Positions 20,867 through 32,069 of a stretch of DNA of 64,000 nucleotides are shown one piece after another. The notes below the pieces were generated by a model that was given only the letters and a program-made list of their open reading frames with translations, was not told the origin of the DNA and made no database searches. Location of the stretch: assembly GCA_027946555.1 (NCBI GenBank), contig JAPEVC010000027.1, forward strand, positions 1 through 64,000, in the 5' to 3' direction. This DNA comes from Gnomoniopsis sp. IMI 355080 (lineage: Eukaryota; Ascomycota; Sordariomycetes; Diaporthales; Gnomoniaceae). The translations under genes were made by a program, and so were the position numbers. Positions within the stretch are counted from its first letter, which is position 1. Each line of letters starts with the position of its first letter.

Positions 20867-23339
20867 TTAGTTTGTCTGGGTCCTATCTTTGGCGTCCGAG
20901 ACTGTCTTGTCACCGCTACTTGCAGGTAGTACCTCCGTAGGAATTTCCGTGGGTGCGGCTTTCTCTTTGCGGTGCAAAATACCTTTGTGTTTTGCTGCCC
21001 ATTGCCGTCCCTCTTCCTGCAGCTTCGCGTCATCCTCCCTTTTGAGACTATGGCCTCTGACGAAGAGGAGTGTGGCGGTGAGGGAAATACAGCAACATGG
21101 AATCATGAAGTAGTATATATTCCTGATGCCATGGGCTTTGTTCGATACGATCAGCAATGCAAACTCATCTTTCATTGCTAAGAACCTGAGTACTTACTGT
21201 AGGCTAATATCGCAGCAGAAGTTTGCGTATCAGAGAGACCTAACGTGCCAGCACTAATCTGCGTGGGATCCGACACGATGCTGTCAATGGTGTCCGACGG
21301 TAGCAGTCGCAGGAGCTCGTTTCTGGACTGTTCGGTCAGCCGTCGTCCCTTTGGATAACAATGGGCATAGTCTTCTGAACAAAAGATAAAACTTGCCTGA
21401 CTGTGTTATTCAAAATAGCAGCGCACCCTGCCAGCGCCACTGTGCCTCCCAACAGCCGCAGGAAGTTCCGTGTCCCAGTAGCTACTGCCATATCCTTCCG
21501 CGCAACACTAGCCTGTATCGCCACCAAACTGGTCTGGAACGTCTGACCAGCCCCAATGCCGCTCAGGATCTGGTAGCCGATGAGTCGGGCTGACGACGTC
21601 GATGGTGAAATAGTGGATAAGAGGCCACATGCTACAGCCCAAATCGCGAAGCCGAACCAAAGTTGTATTTGGTAATTTCCCGTCTTCGAAGTGAGAAATC
21701 CCGATGAGAACGAGGTGACTGTCTGGATCACGATCAGGGGGAGAAGCATGATACCGGAGCGGATCGGAGATGCCCCACGGACAACTTGGTAAAATTGTGG
21801 CAGCTGAGAAGGTTAGCATCCAAACAGACTTTAGGAGGGCTGTACGGTCAAATACATAGTACAAGTTGGTATAAAATATAAACCCGGTGAAGAATGCCCC
21901 AGTAAGCGCCGCGGATACTGTTGGGATCCTGAAAATGTGCACTGTGAGATGTCAGTCCGATGGCTCACCGTTTATGCTTCCACAAGGGGCACATAGACTT
22001 ACTGGCGATTATAGGCAGAGGAGCCACCTTGAGTTCGACCACCAGGAACGTAACAAACAAAACCGCTCCTAGGATCAGTGGCGCAATGACGCCGGCTGAA
22101 GACCATGCAAACTTAGTACCTCCCCTGGAGCGGATCAGCCTCGTGTCAAGACAGTGAACAAGAGCGTCCGATGATCGATTTTCAAGAGGCTCACCATGAT
22201 AACGGGATCAGAACCAATATGGCAGAGCATAACATGATCACACTGCCATAATAGTCTATTTTCCGCAGCTTCTCTTTAGCATTGCCCTTGACCCGCTTGA
22301 GTGGCAGGACAAAAGCAACGACAAAGATGGCTATGCTTGTCAAGGGAATGTTGATGTACTGTCAAATAGCGAGCAATGGTCAATACACTCATTTCTCCCA
22401 GTGCTCCACACCAACCACAGACTTGACTTACGAAGCACCAACGCCATGACACATCCTCTGAGAACACACCACCCACCAACGGGCCAATCGAATTGGACGC
22501 CGCGACAACGACGCCCAGAATGCCTTGGTATGTGCCTCGCTTGTCCAGTGAGACCACGTCGGACGTTACGATCATCACAAGAGTGAGAATACCACCCCCA
22601 CCAACTCCAGCAATGGCGCCTGGAACCGAATATGAAGGTGAGCAGACGAATACGAGCATGGACACACGGCTGGGGCTGGAACCTACGAAAGACAATAAGC
22701 ATAATCATGCTCTGGGAGACAGCACACAATATTGACCCGAGCAGAAAAATACTCAAGCATCCCAACAATATCACCTTCCGGCCGAAGATATCAGACAAAC
22801 GGCCATATAGTGGCTGGAAGGCCGTCGATGTGAGAAGATACGACGTTCCAACCCAGGATACTGTGGAGGCATCATTGAACACTCGACCGAGTGTGGGCAA
22901 TGCTGTTGAAACACTGTACAGTGTGAGTACGTGCATCCGGAATCTTGTCTTATGACGGAGTGATCCGCTCACATTGTCTGGTCTAGGAGTGAGCCTGTTT
23001 GATGGAGAGAATACTGTGTTAGCGATAATGTGAGATTACCTAGGTATGTAAAATAACTCAGAGTCAAAAGATTGACCTACAGAAAAGGGCACAGCTTAAG
23101 CCCATGAATATGACTATGACCTGTTTGAAGGGCAAAAGATTTGTCTGGTCTTGTAAGTGATGCTTATCGCGGACCTGGGGGACCGGCTCGTCAATAGCCA
23201 AGCCCGCCGCCATCTGGTCTTCTGTACCTAATCCAGTTGGTTTTTTGGGTTCTGTGTCATTTTCCCCTTCTGTAGACGACTCTCCCTCCAGGTTTTGTGC
23301 TAGGGTGTTCGGAACATCGTGCGAAGGCGTTGCGCTCAT
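20867..23339 (-). CDS. MFS drug:H+ antiporter, DHA2 family (14 TM)
   Basis: Predicted 632 residues in ten exons: 23339-23081, 22994-22973, 22913-22687, 22619-22432, 22358-22195, 22124-22003, 21941-21856, 21803-21393, 21348-21198, 21135-20867. It is a plasma-membrane exporter of the 14-helix DHA2 type. The family motifs fall in order: motif D1 LLDQTIVSTALPTLGRVF (assembled across the 22-nt second exon), motif A GRLSDIFGRK, and motif C ASNSIGPLVGGVF. The ADPTQI-like segment SDPTQISAGTLG precedes the last helix, and a Lys/Glu-rich cytosolic tail ends the protein. All nine joins keep frame. The weakest is the 44-nt intron at 21349-21392 (GTTTTA donor, AAAG acceptor); without it the frame meets a stop. 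Substrate is unknown: toxins, drugs, or siderophores are all transported by relatives. Confidence 0.9.
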
Positions 23340-24022
23340 TATCACGATCTCGGCAACCAACACCAGTCTTCGGTGATGGCAAAACTAGTAATAGATGCCG
23401 CAGATCGGGTCAAACAAAATCAGGTATATAAATCAATTGGTGAGCGAATCGGCAAAACAAAGGATGGAGAAGAAATATAAAAGTCGAAGTTTGCCTCTCC
23501 GGTCCGGTGTCTCGGTACGACCTTCCTCGCTATAATGGATGGATGTGCTTGCCACACCGACATATCCGCGATGCGACGTTGGCTTGAAATATCCGGCGAC
23601 GTTTTAAGACCGCGCTGTGTTCAAAGCACATGTGCGGGTCCTGGTGTCCATGCCAGCCATGCTAAGGGACCGGCAACCAAAAAAAATCGGATTCAAACAG
23701 TCGTGCCGAAAACCTCCCGCTAGTGGAGACGGAAATAACCTGGAACTTCTTTGCAGCAAGGGAAGTGATGCAATGGCGATATATGATAGGCTATGGGTTC
23801 ACTTATACCCAGATTCAGCTAGAGAAAGAAGCGGAAATAACAATCAACCCATCGAACAGCTAATCTTCAGGCTTGGGGTCGCCATCTACTTAAAAGTAAA
23901 TCAATTGCCAGTCGGCCAGGTTGTTCTCGGACAAATCTCCACAGGCTGACCGCTTATAACAGAAAACCAATGTGATCGCTTCTGTAGCTGTATAGATGTC
24001 TTTATGTGTTTGATTGGTCAGG
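23340..24022. other. Intergenic, promoter of the MFS gene
   Basis: About 0.7 kb. I see no supportable gene; the plus-strand open frames lack domains. It should include the transporter promoter. Confidence 0.45.
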
Positions 24023-24250
24023 TCAGCAATGGAGAGAATTCATCACCCTGCACAAGTCACCTAGAGGAGATTTGTAGGTAGGAGGGTAGGCAGGCCATTC
24101 TCCTCTAACAGGTAGCTCCTGCGCCTGTTGCAAATCTTGTTTAGGAGTAGTTACCACGGGTACCTGGCCCTCTCCTTTTGCCATCGCTGTTTGGGTTAAG
24201 CTCAAGGATACGTTCGCTCCTGTTTCTTCTTGGTGCAAATTTTTGGACAT
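24023..24250 (-). CDS. Possible small protein, function unknown
   Basis: A 75-codon open frame starting MSKNLHQEETGANV, 85 nt after the etfb stop codon on the same strand. The start context CCACCATGTCC is near ideal, and the preceding A/C-rich stretch resembles a fungal 5' leader. The protein is hydrophilic with a Pro/Tyr-rich stretch (GEWPAYPPTYKSPLGD) and Cys near the end. A GTGATG donor near the end could instead splice to an open frame further down. I do not recognise a family; it may also be only the 3' untranslated region of etfb. Confidence 0.35.
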   Translation of the reverse strand: MSKNLHQEETGANVSLSLTQTAMAKGEGQVPVVTTPKQDLQQAQELPVRGEWPAYPPTYKSPLGDLCRVMNSLHC

Positions 24251-24335
24251 GGTGGACTGTTTTTGATGGCTTCTAATGCTGATGCTGTATGCTGTGCTGT
24301 TGTAATATGAAGTTGGATCAAAACATTGGAATCCT

Positions 24336-25241
24336 TTAGATGGCACCAAGCTCTTTGAGCTTGGACACAAGTCCACCCACATCCTCAACCTTACCACCAC
24401 CCTGTCTCGGAGCGGGTTCTGCGCAGTAAAGTCAGCGTTCCTGCTTGATCCCACCGGGCACGGAATTCTGAACCTACCAGTGACCTTAAGCACCTTCAGC
24501 CTTCTCTGATTATCCACTCCATAATCTGCCAACGTCTTCTTCTCAAGCTTCTTCTTCTTGGCCTTCATGATATTCGGCAGGCTCGCATACCGTGGCTCGT
24601 TCAACCTCAAGTCGGTCGTCACGACCATTGGCAGCTTCCCTTTTAGTGTCTCAACACCACCATCGACCTCCCTCGTCACACTGACGCTATCGCCCTCACC
24701 AAACTCCACCTTGCTCGCCTGCGTCGCCTGGCTCCACCCAAGCAAGCCTGCCAGCATCTGCCCCGTCTGACCAGCATCATCGTCAATGCTCTGCTTTCCC
24801 AAAAGAACAAAGTTGCTGCGCTCGTCCTCGACCGTCTTCTTGAGCAGCTTGGCAACAGTGAGTGGCTCGAGGTCCTCGCCCTCCTTCACGTCAACGTGAA
24901 TTGCACGGTCCGCGCCCATGGCCATGGCTGTGCGGAGGACGTCTTGCGCTTTGGGCGGGCCCGCGGAGATGACGCAAATGTCTTCGACGCCGCCGGGGGC
25001 CGATTTCTTCTCGCGGATGCGTACAGACTCCTCGACGGAGAGCTCGTCGAAGGGATTCATGCTGTGCTTGACGCCAGCGGTCTCGACGCCGGTTTGTGCC
25101 TTATTGACACGGGGTTTGACCTAGCAAGCAGAGACACCTTATTAGCCAGCAATCCTGGGACGGTTCGAGATAAGGGCGAAGGAAGCTTACAGCATAGTCA
25201 ATTACCCTCTTAACGGGGACAAGTATTCGTAGCGCGGACAT
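24336..25241 (-). CDS. etfb: Electron transfer flavoprotein subunit beta
   Basis: Predicted 258 residues in three exons: 25241-25191, 25120-24478 and 24418-24336 (introns 70 and 59 nt). ETF-beta pairs with ETF-alpha in the mitochondrial matrix, takes electrons from acyl-CoA and related dehydrogenases, and passes them to ETF-ubiquinone oxidoreductase. Family segments are complete: MSALRILVPVKRVIDYAVKP at the start, HSMNPFDELSVEESVRI, the AMP-binding region LGKQSIDDDAGQTGQML, and the recognition loop YASLPNIMKAKKKKLEK with its lysine cluster. The last exon encodes EPAPRQGGGKVEDVGGLV and ends KELGAI. Length is standard. As in other ETF-beta proteins there is no obvious cleaved presequence. Confidence 0.96.
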
Positions 25242-25736
25242 TTTGGCGGCAGCAAGTGTCGAGTGCAAAGGGGAGTGGCACAGAGAGTCATGAATTGAAG
25301 GTCGTCATGGGAATTTGACCTCGGGTGTCGTTCTGCGGCTAACAACGGCCGAAACCGGGCAGCTGAGCTTCGACGAGGGTAGTTGGCATTGCACCAGGCG
25401 AGCTTGAATCCCTGCACGACGTAAGTAGGTAGGTTTCCATGTTGCAGAGCAACTCTTGGCTTAAGTACTTGTCCTAATTATTAGGATTAAGTTTCCAAAT
25501 TCCCGGAGAAAGATGTTGAACAAGAGAAATTCCCAGGCTTTCAATTAACTTTCGATTAGCTGATCGACTGTGCAGACAGACTGCACAAGAGAAAAAAAGA
25601 ACTCCTAGCGTGTCTCTCAAAAGCCGGGTTTATATATGCACCATCTCTCCTGATTACATACAATAAAATAGGACTACTAACGCCAAAGACGCCCTGAGAA
25701 TCAATTGGAACCGCTCGGTGACCAGCAACCTCCGGA
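25242..25736. other. Intergenic region
   Basis: About 0.5 kb between two minus-strand genes. It should hold the etfb promoter and the gcs1 3' end. Nothing else is seen. Confidence 0.5.
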
Positions 25737-27041
25737 TCACCAGTCGTCCCACTCATCCTTGTTCTTACTCGCTGGTGCAGCAGCACCAGCACCACCTCCG
25801 CCAGACGCTCCCTTGCCCATCGCAGACGTGCCGATTGAACTGCCCTGCGACTTTCGCTGGTCCGCAGCAGACGCGAAATCGTCCCAGAAGGACTTCTTGC
25901 TTTCATCAAGCGGCGCGTTCCTTGGGCTCGTCGGGCCCCGGCCGTCGGATCCCTCCACAAACTTGTTGAAGCCTTCCGAGGCGCTGCGTGCGCCCATCTG
26001 CGCCGTCTGTGCGAGTCTGCTTCCCCAGCCCTTCGCCTGGGCTGCAAAGTCTGATTCACCGACCTGGAGCTCAAAATTGTGTAAGCAGTGGACCGCGTTC
26101 CAATATCAAAGGAGTGTTGCCACGTACCTGTCTTGTCGTAGGCTGAATGAAGTCCTTGTTGACATTGGCCGCCGTCTTCGTCACCGTAGTCGAGAACCAC
26201 CCAAAGCCCTTTGTCAACGCTGCCAGTGGGTCTTTCTGTAGTTCTTCCAGCTTGGGCAGACCCTCATCCTTCTTGGGGATGGGTGTGCTCCCAAAGCCAG
26301 CGTATTTGCCTCCCTGGCTTGGCGGCAAGTCTTCCGGTCTCGAGGCATTTGCCGCACCCAGGCTCTCAAAGTATTTATCATCGACCTTGACCTTGCCGCC
26401 CGTAGTACTCGGACTCTCGGAGCTAGCCATCCCACTCAACGGCGTGCTCGAACGGCTCCCCGCAGATCCTGTAGCCGCACTGCTCTTCGCCGCCACGCTC
26501 GGCTTTCTATCGCCAGGAACATACTCGCGTCCCTCAACCCTAGCACTTAGCCTTTCCTTCCACTCCTCGCCCACGTCACCGCTGTAGCGCTCCGCAATGG
26601 TCGCGTCGTCCCAGCTCAGCCCGCGCATCTGCGTATCCTCGTGCTCGTCAAAGAACTTTCTCCAATTGTCGTTACCGCCGTGGCGCATGCGCTCGATCTC
26701 GGTTTGTTTGAAGGCGTCCATGGAGATGGATCGAACGAATGAAATGTGCACGCCGAGGCCACGGTGAACGCCCGCACATGAGAGGCAGATGAAAATGCCG
26801 AATTTCGGGGAGGCCCATTGCGGCGAGGGAGCGTTACAATCGCAGCAAAGGGAGTTGCCGGATTCTTTCTGGATAGCGAGGAGCTGTTTTGGAGGACCAC
26901 GGCGTCAGCTGGGCATCGGGCATCAAGTGAAAGGGTGATTGATGGTGAATGGTTGTCAACTAGCGTCGTTGCTGCGTCGTTGTTGCTGCATACCTTTGAC
27001 CTTGTCTCCGGGTCGACCTCCCACATGGCTTTGGAAGCCAT
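25737..27041 (-). CDS. gcs1: ADP-ribosylation factor GTPase-activating protein (Gcs1 type)
   Basis: Predicted 376 residues in three exons: 27041-26994, 26883-26128 and 26063-25737 (introns 110 and 64 nt). ArfGAPs of the Gcs1/ArfGAP1 class stimulate GTP hydrolysis on Arf1 in Golgi and endosomal coat cycling. The N-terminal ArfGAP zinc finger is CX2CX16CX2C with Cys29/32/49/52, followed by GVHRGLGVHISFVRS, where Arg57 is the catalytic arginine finger. The middle is Ser/Pro-rich; a segment around LTKGFGWFSTTVTKTAANV resembles the ALPS amphipathic helix that senses curved membranes, and a second such segment (GWGSRLAQTAQMGARS) starts the last exon. The C-terminus is Gly/Ala-rich and ends DEWDDW, similar to the acidic Trp motifs at the end of Gcs1. 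Confidence 0.93.
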
Positions 27042-28318
27042 GACGGCGATGCTTGTGTTTTCCCTTCTGGCCACTCGGAGACCTGTGATGCTTGTTTCAA
27101 CGATGTAGAAGCTGAGATGGTCCTGCCCTCGTGGCACCCTTGTCAGGAGGCGACAGGGAATGAGATTGGGCCAAGCCTCGGGAAGCGTTTGCTGACAATG
27201 TGCGGTATTGTTTGTTGCAATTGTCGAACCTCGAGAAGTGTCTAGGTCAAAGGCCGATGTTGTGTATTTTTGTGGATTCGCATGTCGTGGTCGCAGAGAC
27301 GGTCGTTGGAATGTAATAATGTCGAGGTGTCAAACGCTTGGGTCAGGACGGCGCGCAACCAATGGCGGCTCGAGCCGAACAAAGGTCCCGATCAGACTAA
27401 ATCAGGCCTGCGAGATGGCAGGGCCTTGGAAGAACCCACGATTCCGGGAAATGCCCTTTCTATCACCAGGACTTTTTAGTAATTCAGACCACATGGATTT
27501 GTTCCGCAACTATTTGTGTCACAGAACTTGCGAATAGACTTCTGATGCTTGGGTAAGCCATTTTTTGGTTCAGTTCAGCCTGCCATCCGAGGTTGATAAA
27601 ACAGCCATCCGATCAGCTTGATGTATGAAATATGACTTCCCGGATTGGTTGACTTGCAAGACGACATAAGATAGCCAGGAGTTTTATATTTCTTCTTTAA
27701 AAGGTGTTTTCCACTCCTACTGTCAAACTTACCCAGCAATTTTGTCATCGACTCGTGGCGCATCAAATTTACGTGTTGCTGTTCCCAGACCAAACTTGGT
27801 CAAGGTAAAGCAGATCAAGATAACCCCCATGATCATTGCTTGCCGGTGAAATAACTCTACACTTCAAAGCAGCACCTCGCCCTGGGTCTGCTAGACCTTT
27901 TCCCTGTTATCAACCAACTTTTCCTGGACCATAAATAACCCTTTCCCAGGATGCGAACGAAACACGGCCCAGAAAATGAGAAAGAGTATCAATACAGAAG
28001 TGTTGGGGTGAAATGCTCTTGTGTGTAGTTTAGACTGTGCAGTATATGAAAAAGAGACGACATTGAAGTCTCCTGTGTCCACCACCCAATGCCCTCAAAA
28101 AGACGCCAGAAGTCGCACTGAAGGTCCCCTTCGTCCCAGTCATATAATCCGCAAGTCCAAACTAAGTCCTCCATCCGAGTCGAACCATGATATAGCTGTC
28201 AGAGCACCAAAATGGGGTAAAACTGAGTCCGTGTGTGATCGCCCCATACGATCCGCAACCCGTAATGATGACTTAGTTGATGATCGGTTTGGGTTGTGAT
28301 AATTGTGCTCGCCAGCAT
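27042..28318. other. Intergenic region
   Basis: About 1.3 kb between two minus-strand genes. Short open frames on both strands show no domain. The part near 27042-27200 is probably the gcs1 promoter. No repeat or RNA gene is seen. Confidence 0.45.
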
Positions 28319-29721
28319 TTAAGCGGCGGTAGCGGTAGCAGGCTCCTCAGCGCTGTTCTCGGCCTCGGGGTTGGGAGCGTTGGCCTCCTCGTCGGTCTTG
28401 TCAGGGCTGTCGATGGCGACCTTGACAGCGATCTCGCGCCCCTCGATCTCCTTGCCGTTCATCTCAGTAACGGCCTTTTGCTGCAGCTCCTCAGAAGCCA
28501 GGGTGACGAAGCCAAAGCCACGGCCCTTGCGAGCCTCGCCGCGAGCCTGCAGCTTCTTGATCATGAAGCGAGGGATGGGGCGCAGAGCGATCTTGGCCGA
28601 AGATGGTTGGTAGGCGCTGAAGAGCTCCTTGAGCTAAAGAGAGAGAGGGCAAACAACAGTCAGCTGGTTTCAGCATAAGGAGCAGAGACGAGGGCGTACC
28701 TTCTCCTCAGTCAGATCGTAGGGCAGGTTAGCCACCATGACCTTGGTCTTGGAGGGAATGCCATCAGCGGGAGGACCACGCTCCCGACGCTCGCGAGCAG
28801 GACGAGCCTGATTCTTCGCGTCGGCGTCAGCGCCGTTAGTTTGGTTGGTGATGTCAGACAGAGGCTGAGCCTCAGTGGCTGCATTATCGGCGGCAGCAGC
28901 GCCTTCGGCGCCCTCCTTCTTGTCCTGTGTACCAGTCAGCTTCTGGTTCATTGCCAAAAGAGCGACCAAAATCTTGAGTGGAGCTCGAACATACGTCGTG
29001 GGCACGGCCAGCACGTCCGCCACGAGCGCGGGCACCACGACCACGGCCACGGGTTGACTGGCGGCGGCGATTGCCGTCAGCCTCTCCGTTGGCGTCGTTC
29101 TTCTCGACGTTAGCCTCGGGCTTGCGTGCAAGCTGGACAGAGACCTTGCGCTCGAGGATCTCCTTGCCAGAGAGCTCAGCGATGGCGCGCTCTGCCTCGG
29201 TGGGGGTGGACAGGTCGACGAAGGCGTAGCCAACGGATCGCTCGGTGCGTGGGTTCTTGGGAATGGTGACTCCCTCGCTACAGAGGACAGTTGGTCAGCA
29301 AGGTCTCTTCTTATAGACTTCACATGTGGCCTGCAAGTGGTGAATTCTGGTGCATGCAAAGGGTCATGCGACACGCGAGTAACACGCGCCATATGTGGTA
29401 CTGAGGGGCAAGGGAGCTTGAAGATTAAGTGCATATGGGGAAAGGGTTTCAGAGTGGCCTTGTGGCATGGTATAGGACCATATGTTCTTTGCAATATGAG
29501 GCAGGTGTATCAAAGACTTACACAAGGTAGCCCTTGAAGAATTCCTTCAACCCCTCCTCGGTTGTCGCGTAGGCCAGGTTGCCAATGTAGAGGCGGCAGC
29601 CCTCAGCAGGGCTGGGGGCAGAGGCATCGGCAGGCTTGTCGGTGATGGCAGTGTTGGACAGAGTGGTAGTGACTTCGTTGACAGAAGCGTCAGCGGTCTT
29701 GTTCTCCTGGGTAGCAGACAT
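28319..29721 (-). CDS. RNA-binding protein with two RRM domains
   Basis: Predicted 340 residues in four exons: 29721-29522, 29277-28995, 28924-28700 and 28633-28319; introns of 244, 70 and 66 nt. RRM1 (about 43-120) has RNP2 LYIGNL and RNP1 RSVGYAFVDL. A basic Arg/Gly linker with RGRGRGARARGGRAGRA follows, then an Ala/Glu-rich spacer. RRM2 (about 222-305) has RNP2 VMVANL and RNP1 KGRGFGFVTL. The C-terminus is acidic. The first intron falls inside RRM1, separating its first helix from the second strand. The architecture resembles fungal RNP24-like or nucleolin-like proteins that bind mRNA or pre-rRNA, but the precise role is not clear. The start ATG (MSATQENKTA) is well placed. Confidence 0.9.
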
Positions 29722-32069
29722 TGTTGGTCGATAATGAGATCGAGTGGTTGTTTGTCTGGGTGAGCTGCAGTGGTGTTAGTCAGGAAGATGGAGTGGACCG
29801 GTGGATATTGCAAAGTCGAAGATGAACGCTTTGCAAAAGTTGACAGTCTGGAGATTGAACTCTGTTTCAAACGGAGGGGAGGAGGTCAGGGTAGCTGAGT
29901 GCCCTAGATGCGTGAAGGGGTTGGATGAGGTTGTTGAACACGGAGGGTTGCGTTGATGTTGGTGATGGGATGAAAGACGGAAGATGGAAGATGGGGCGGC
30001 GACCTTGTCCTTTAGGGTTGAGTCTGGAGCTGCCATATTTTTTTGCAGGACGTTACTTCCGGGGCAGGCTGGGGGCCCTTGTGCAAGTGCAAGTGCCATT
30101 GGCAGGGAAGGAAGTGACAGGGGCCCTAACCCATGTCGGATGCGGAAAGTGTGGCGCACATTTGACAAACTGGAGGACAGCGCTTGCTGGACCAACAATT
30201 GCATGAGAACTGAAAGAGGCAAGACTCAGGATAGGATAAACAACTCACACTTGCTTCTTGGATGAGGCTTCTCAGGTGTCTGTTCTGTTGTGTGCAGGGA
30301 GTTGCAGCAAGGAGTTGGCAGTAAAGGGGGAAAGCTTTAATGTACCTTTCAAGATTGGATTTGTATGGTGTGGTTGCTGGACAAGCTGAGCAAACAGTAA
30401 TCTAAGAGGTCGAAGTTGCAGGTTGTTGTTCAAAGGCTGAGGTAGCTTTGTAGCAATGTGGGGCAGTCCTGCAATTGGAGATCTGGACTCGTCCGGTCGA
30501 CCGCTGAACAATAGCTGCAACTTTCAGAGCTTGTCTATTGTCACTAGATCGCACTACTCAGAGTTGGGGGGTGAAATCTTTAGGCAGACCAAAGTGAAGA
30601 AAACACCCGAGGTTGCCTCCAGTTATCAGGCACATTTTCAGCTGTCACTAGAGATCATGAGCAGAGGGCATTCTGCCAGGATATCCAACTTGATGCTGAG
30701 GCTTACTTTTACTAACTATGGTGATTGTTAGACCTACCAACAACATACAGCAAGGCCACTGGATCACAAAGACAACTTATGGCCTATTGCTCTCTCGAAA
30801 TTGCCATCGTATTGTAGGTTTTACCATTATCCAGTGGGCCAGCATTGATTGGTACCTAGTCTTCAAGTCAAGAGTCTATCATGTAGTACTGGTACAAAAT
30901 TGCCCCCACAACACTCGCCACACTACATCAACAAGAGCATAGACTGACGTGCGGATATCCACTTCTGCTGCTGGCATGACAGGGGGGTGGGAGATTTGAA
31001 GTCACCTTAACCCAGCATTGGTTATCTCTGGCGTATTTGTTTACTATGTCTCTAAATACAAATGGGACAAACTTCGCATACAGAACACTGCATGCTAAAT
31101 ATCATTATAGTAACTCTGCTTTCGCTGCTGGTATCTGTATCTGAGGATGTGATTGTTTTCTGCAAGATGTATTATACTGCCTATGGTAGCAGCTGGAGGT
31201 ACCCCAAGGGGAAAGCGGGCCTGTTGCCTGTATCTGCAACACTGATTTCAAAGGGACATTATTACTATGAGCTGTGATGAAGGGGAAATCTTGATTGCTC
31301 TTGACAACACAGACAGCGCATCTCAAAGGCTTCTCTGTCCTCGGCCAGACAAGATATTACAAAGCCCTAGCTGGGGCCAGTAGTTCAGAACCGGTTTGAC
31401 TTACCCAGCAGGCTTTTCACTATGTTCTGGAAATGTCCTTGATTTAATCGTTCATACTATCTTAATATGATAGGGACCTATCCTGCGACTTGATATCTAC
31501 AACTTCCTTCCAAGGTTCTGAGTTCTTTACCATGAAGATAGGTTATGGCCTGGCAGTATGGCAGGCTTTCAGGGCCAAGACTGCCGGCAGTTCGGCTCCG
31601 GAGTCGGCAAGAAGTGGCACTAATAAAGATCTCCAAAGAAAGTACTCTTACAAACAAAAAGTATGAAGATAGACTTCTCCACCATGTCAAGAACGTCAAC
31701 TATCATATTTTATCCTTGGCACGATAGATGCATCCTGTTACCGACGATTCTCACCTCGAGATAGGATATCCACAAGAGACAATACTGAACTTTGAACTGC
31801 CTCTTTGATTTCTATCGTGATCTTTTTGGAGGAACTCGCTCTGTCTGAAAGGTGGTGGTGGCAAATGATCTGGTGACCATCTCGGAAGATTCGCAACCTG
31901 GGGGCTTTGTAGGAAAGAGCATCTGTGGTCAAGTGTCTGAAAGGGCTGACGGAGGTTGGTGCTGATCAACCAATTCTCGGACCTGCAAAAGTGGGCAGGT
32001 AGGGTGAATGCCCTCGCTGAAGTTGTCTGTGTTCAGCCGTCTTCAAGGGTGGCATACGTCAAGCACATC
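29722..32069. other. Divergent intergenic region
   Basis: About 2.3 kb between the divergently transcribed RRM gene and tah18. Only short, domain-free open frames occur. The 600 nt next to the RRM gene is pyrimidine-rich on its coding strand and may hold a long leader, possibly with an intron. Confidence 0.4.
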
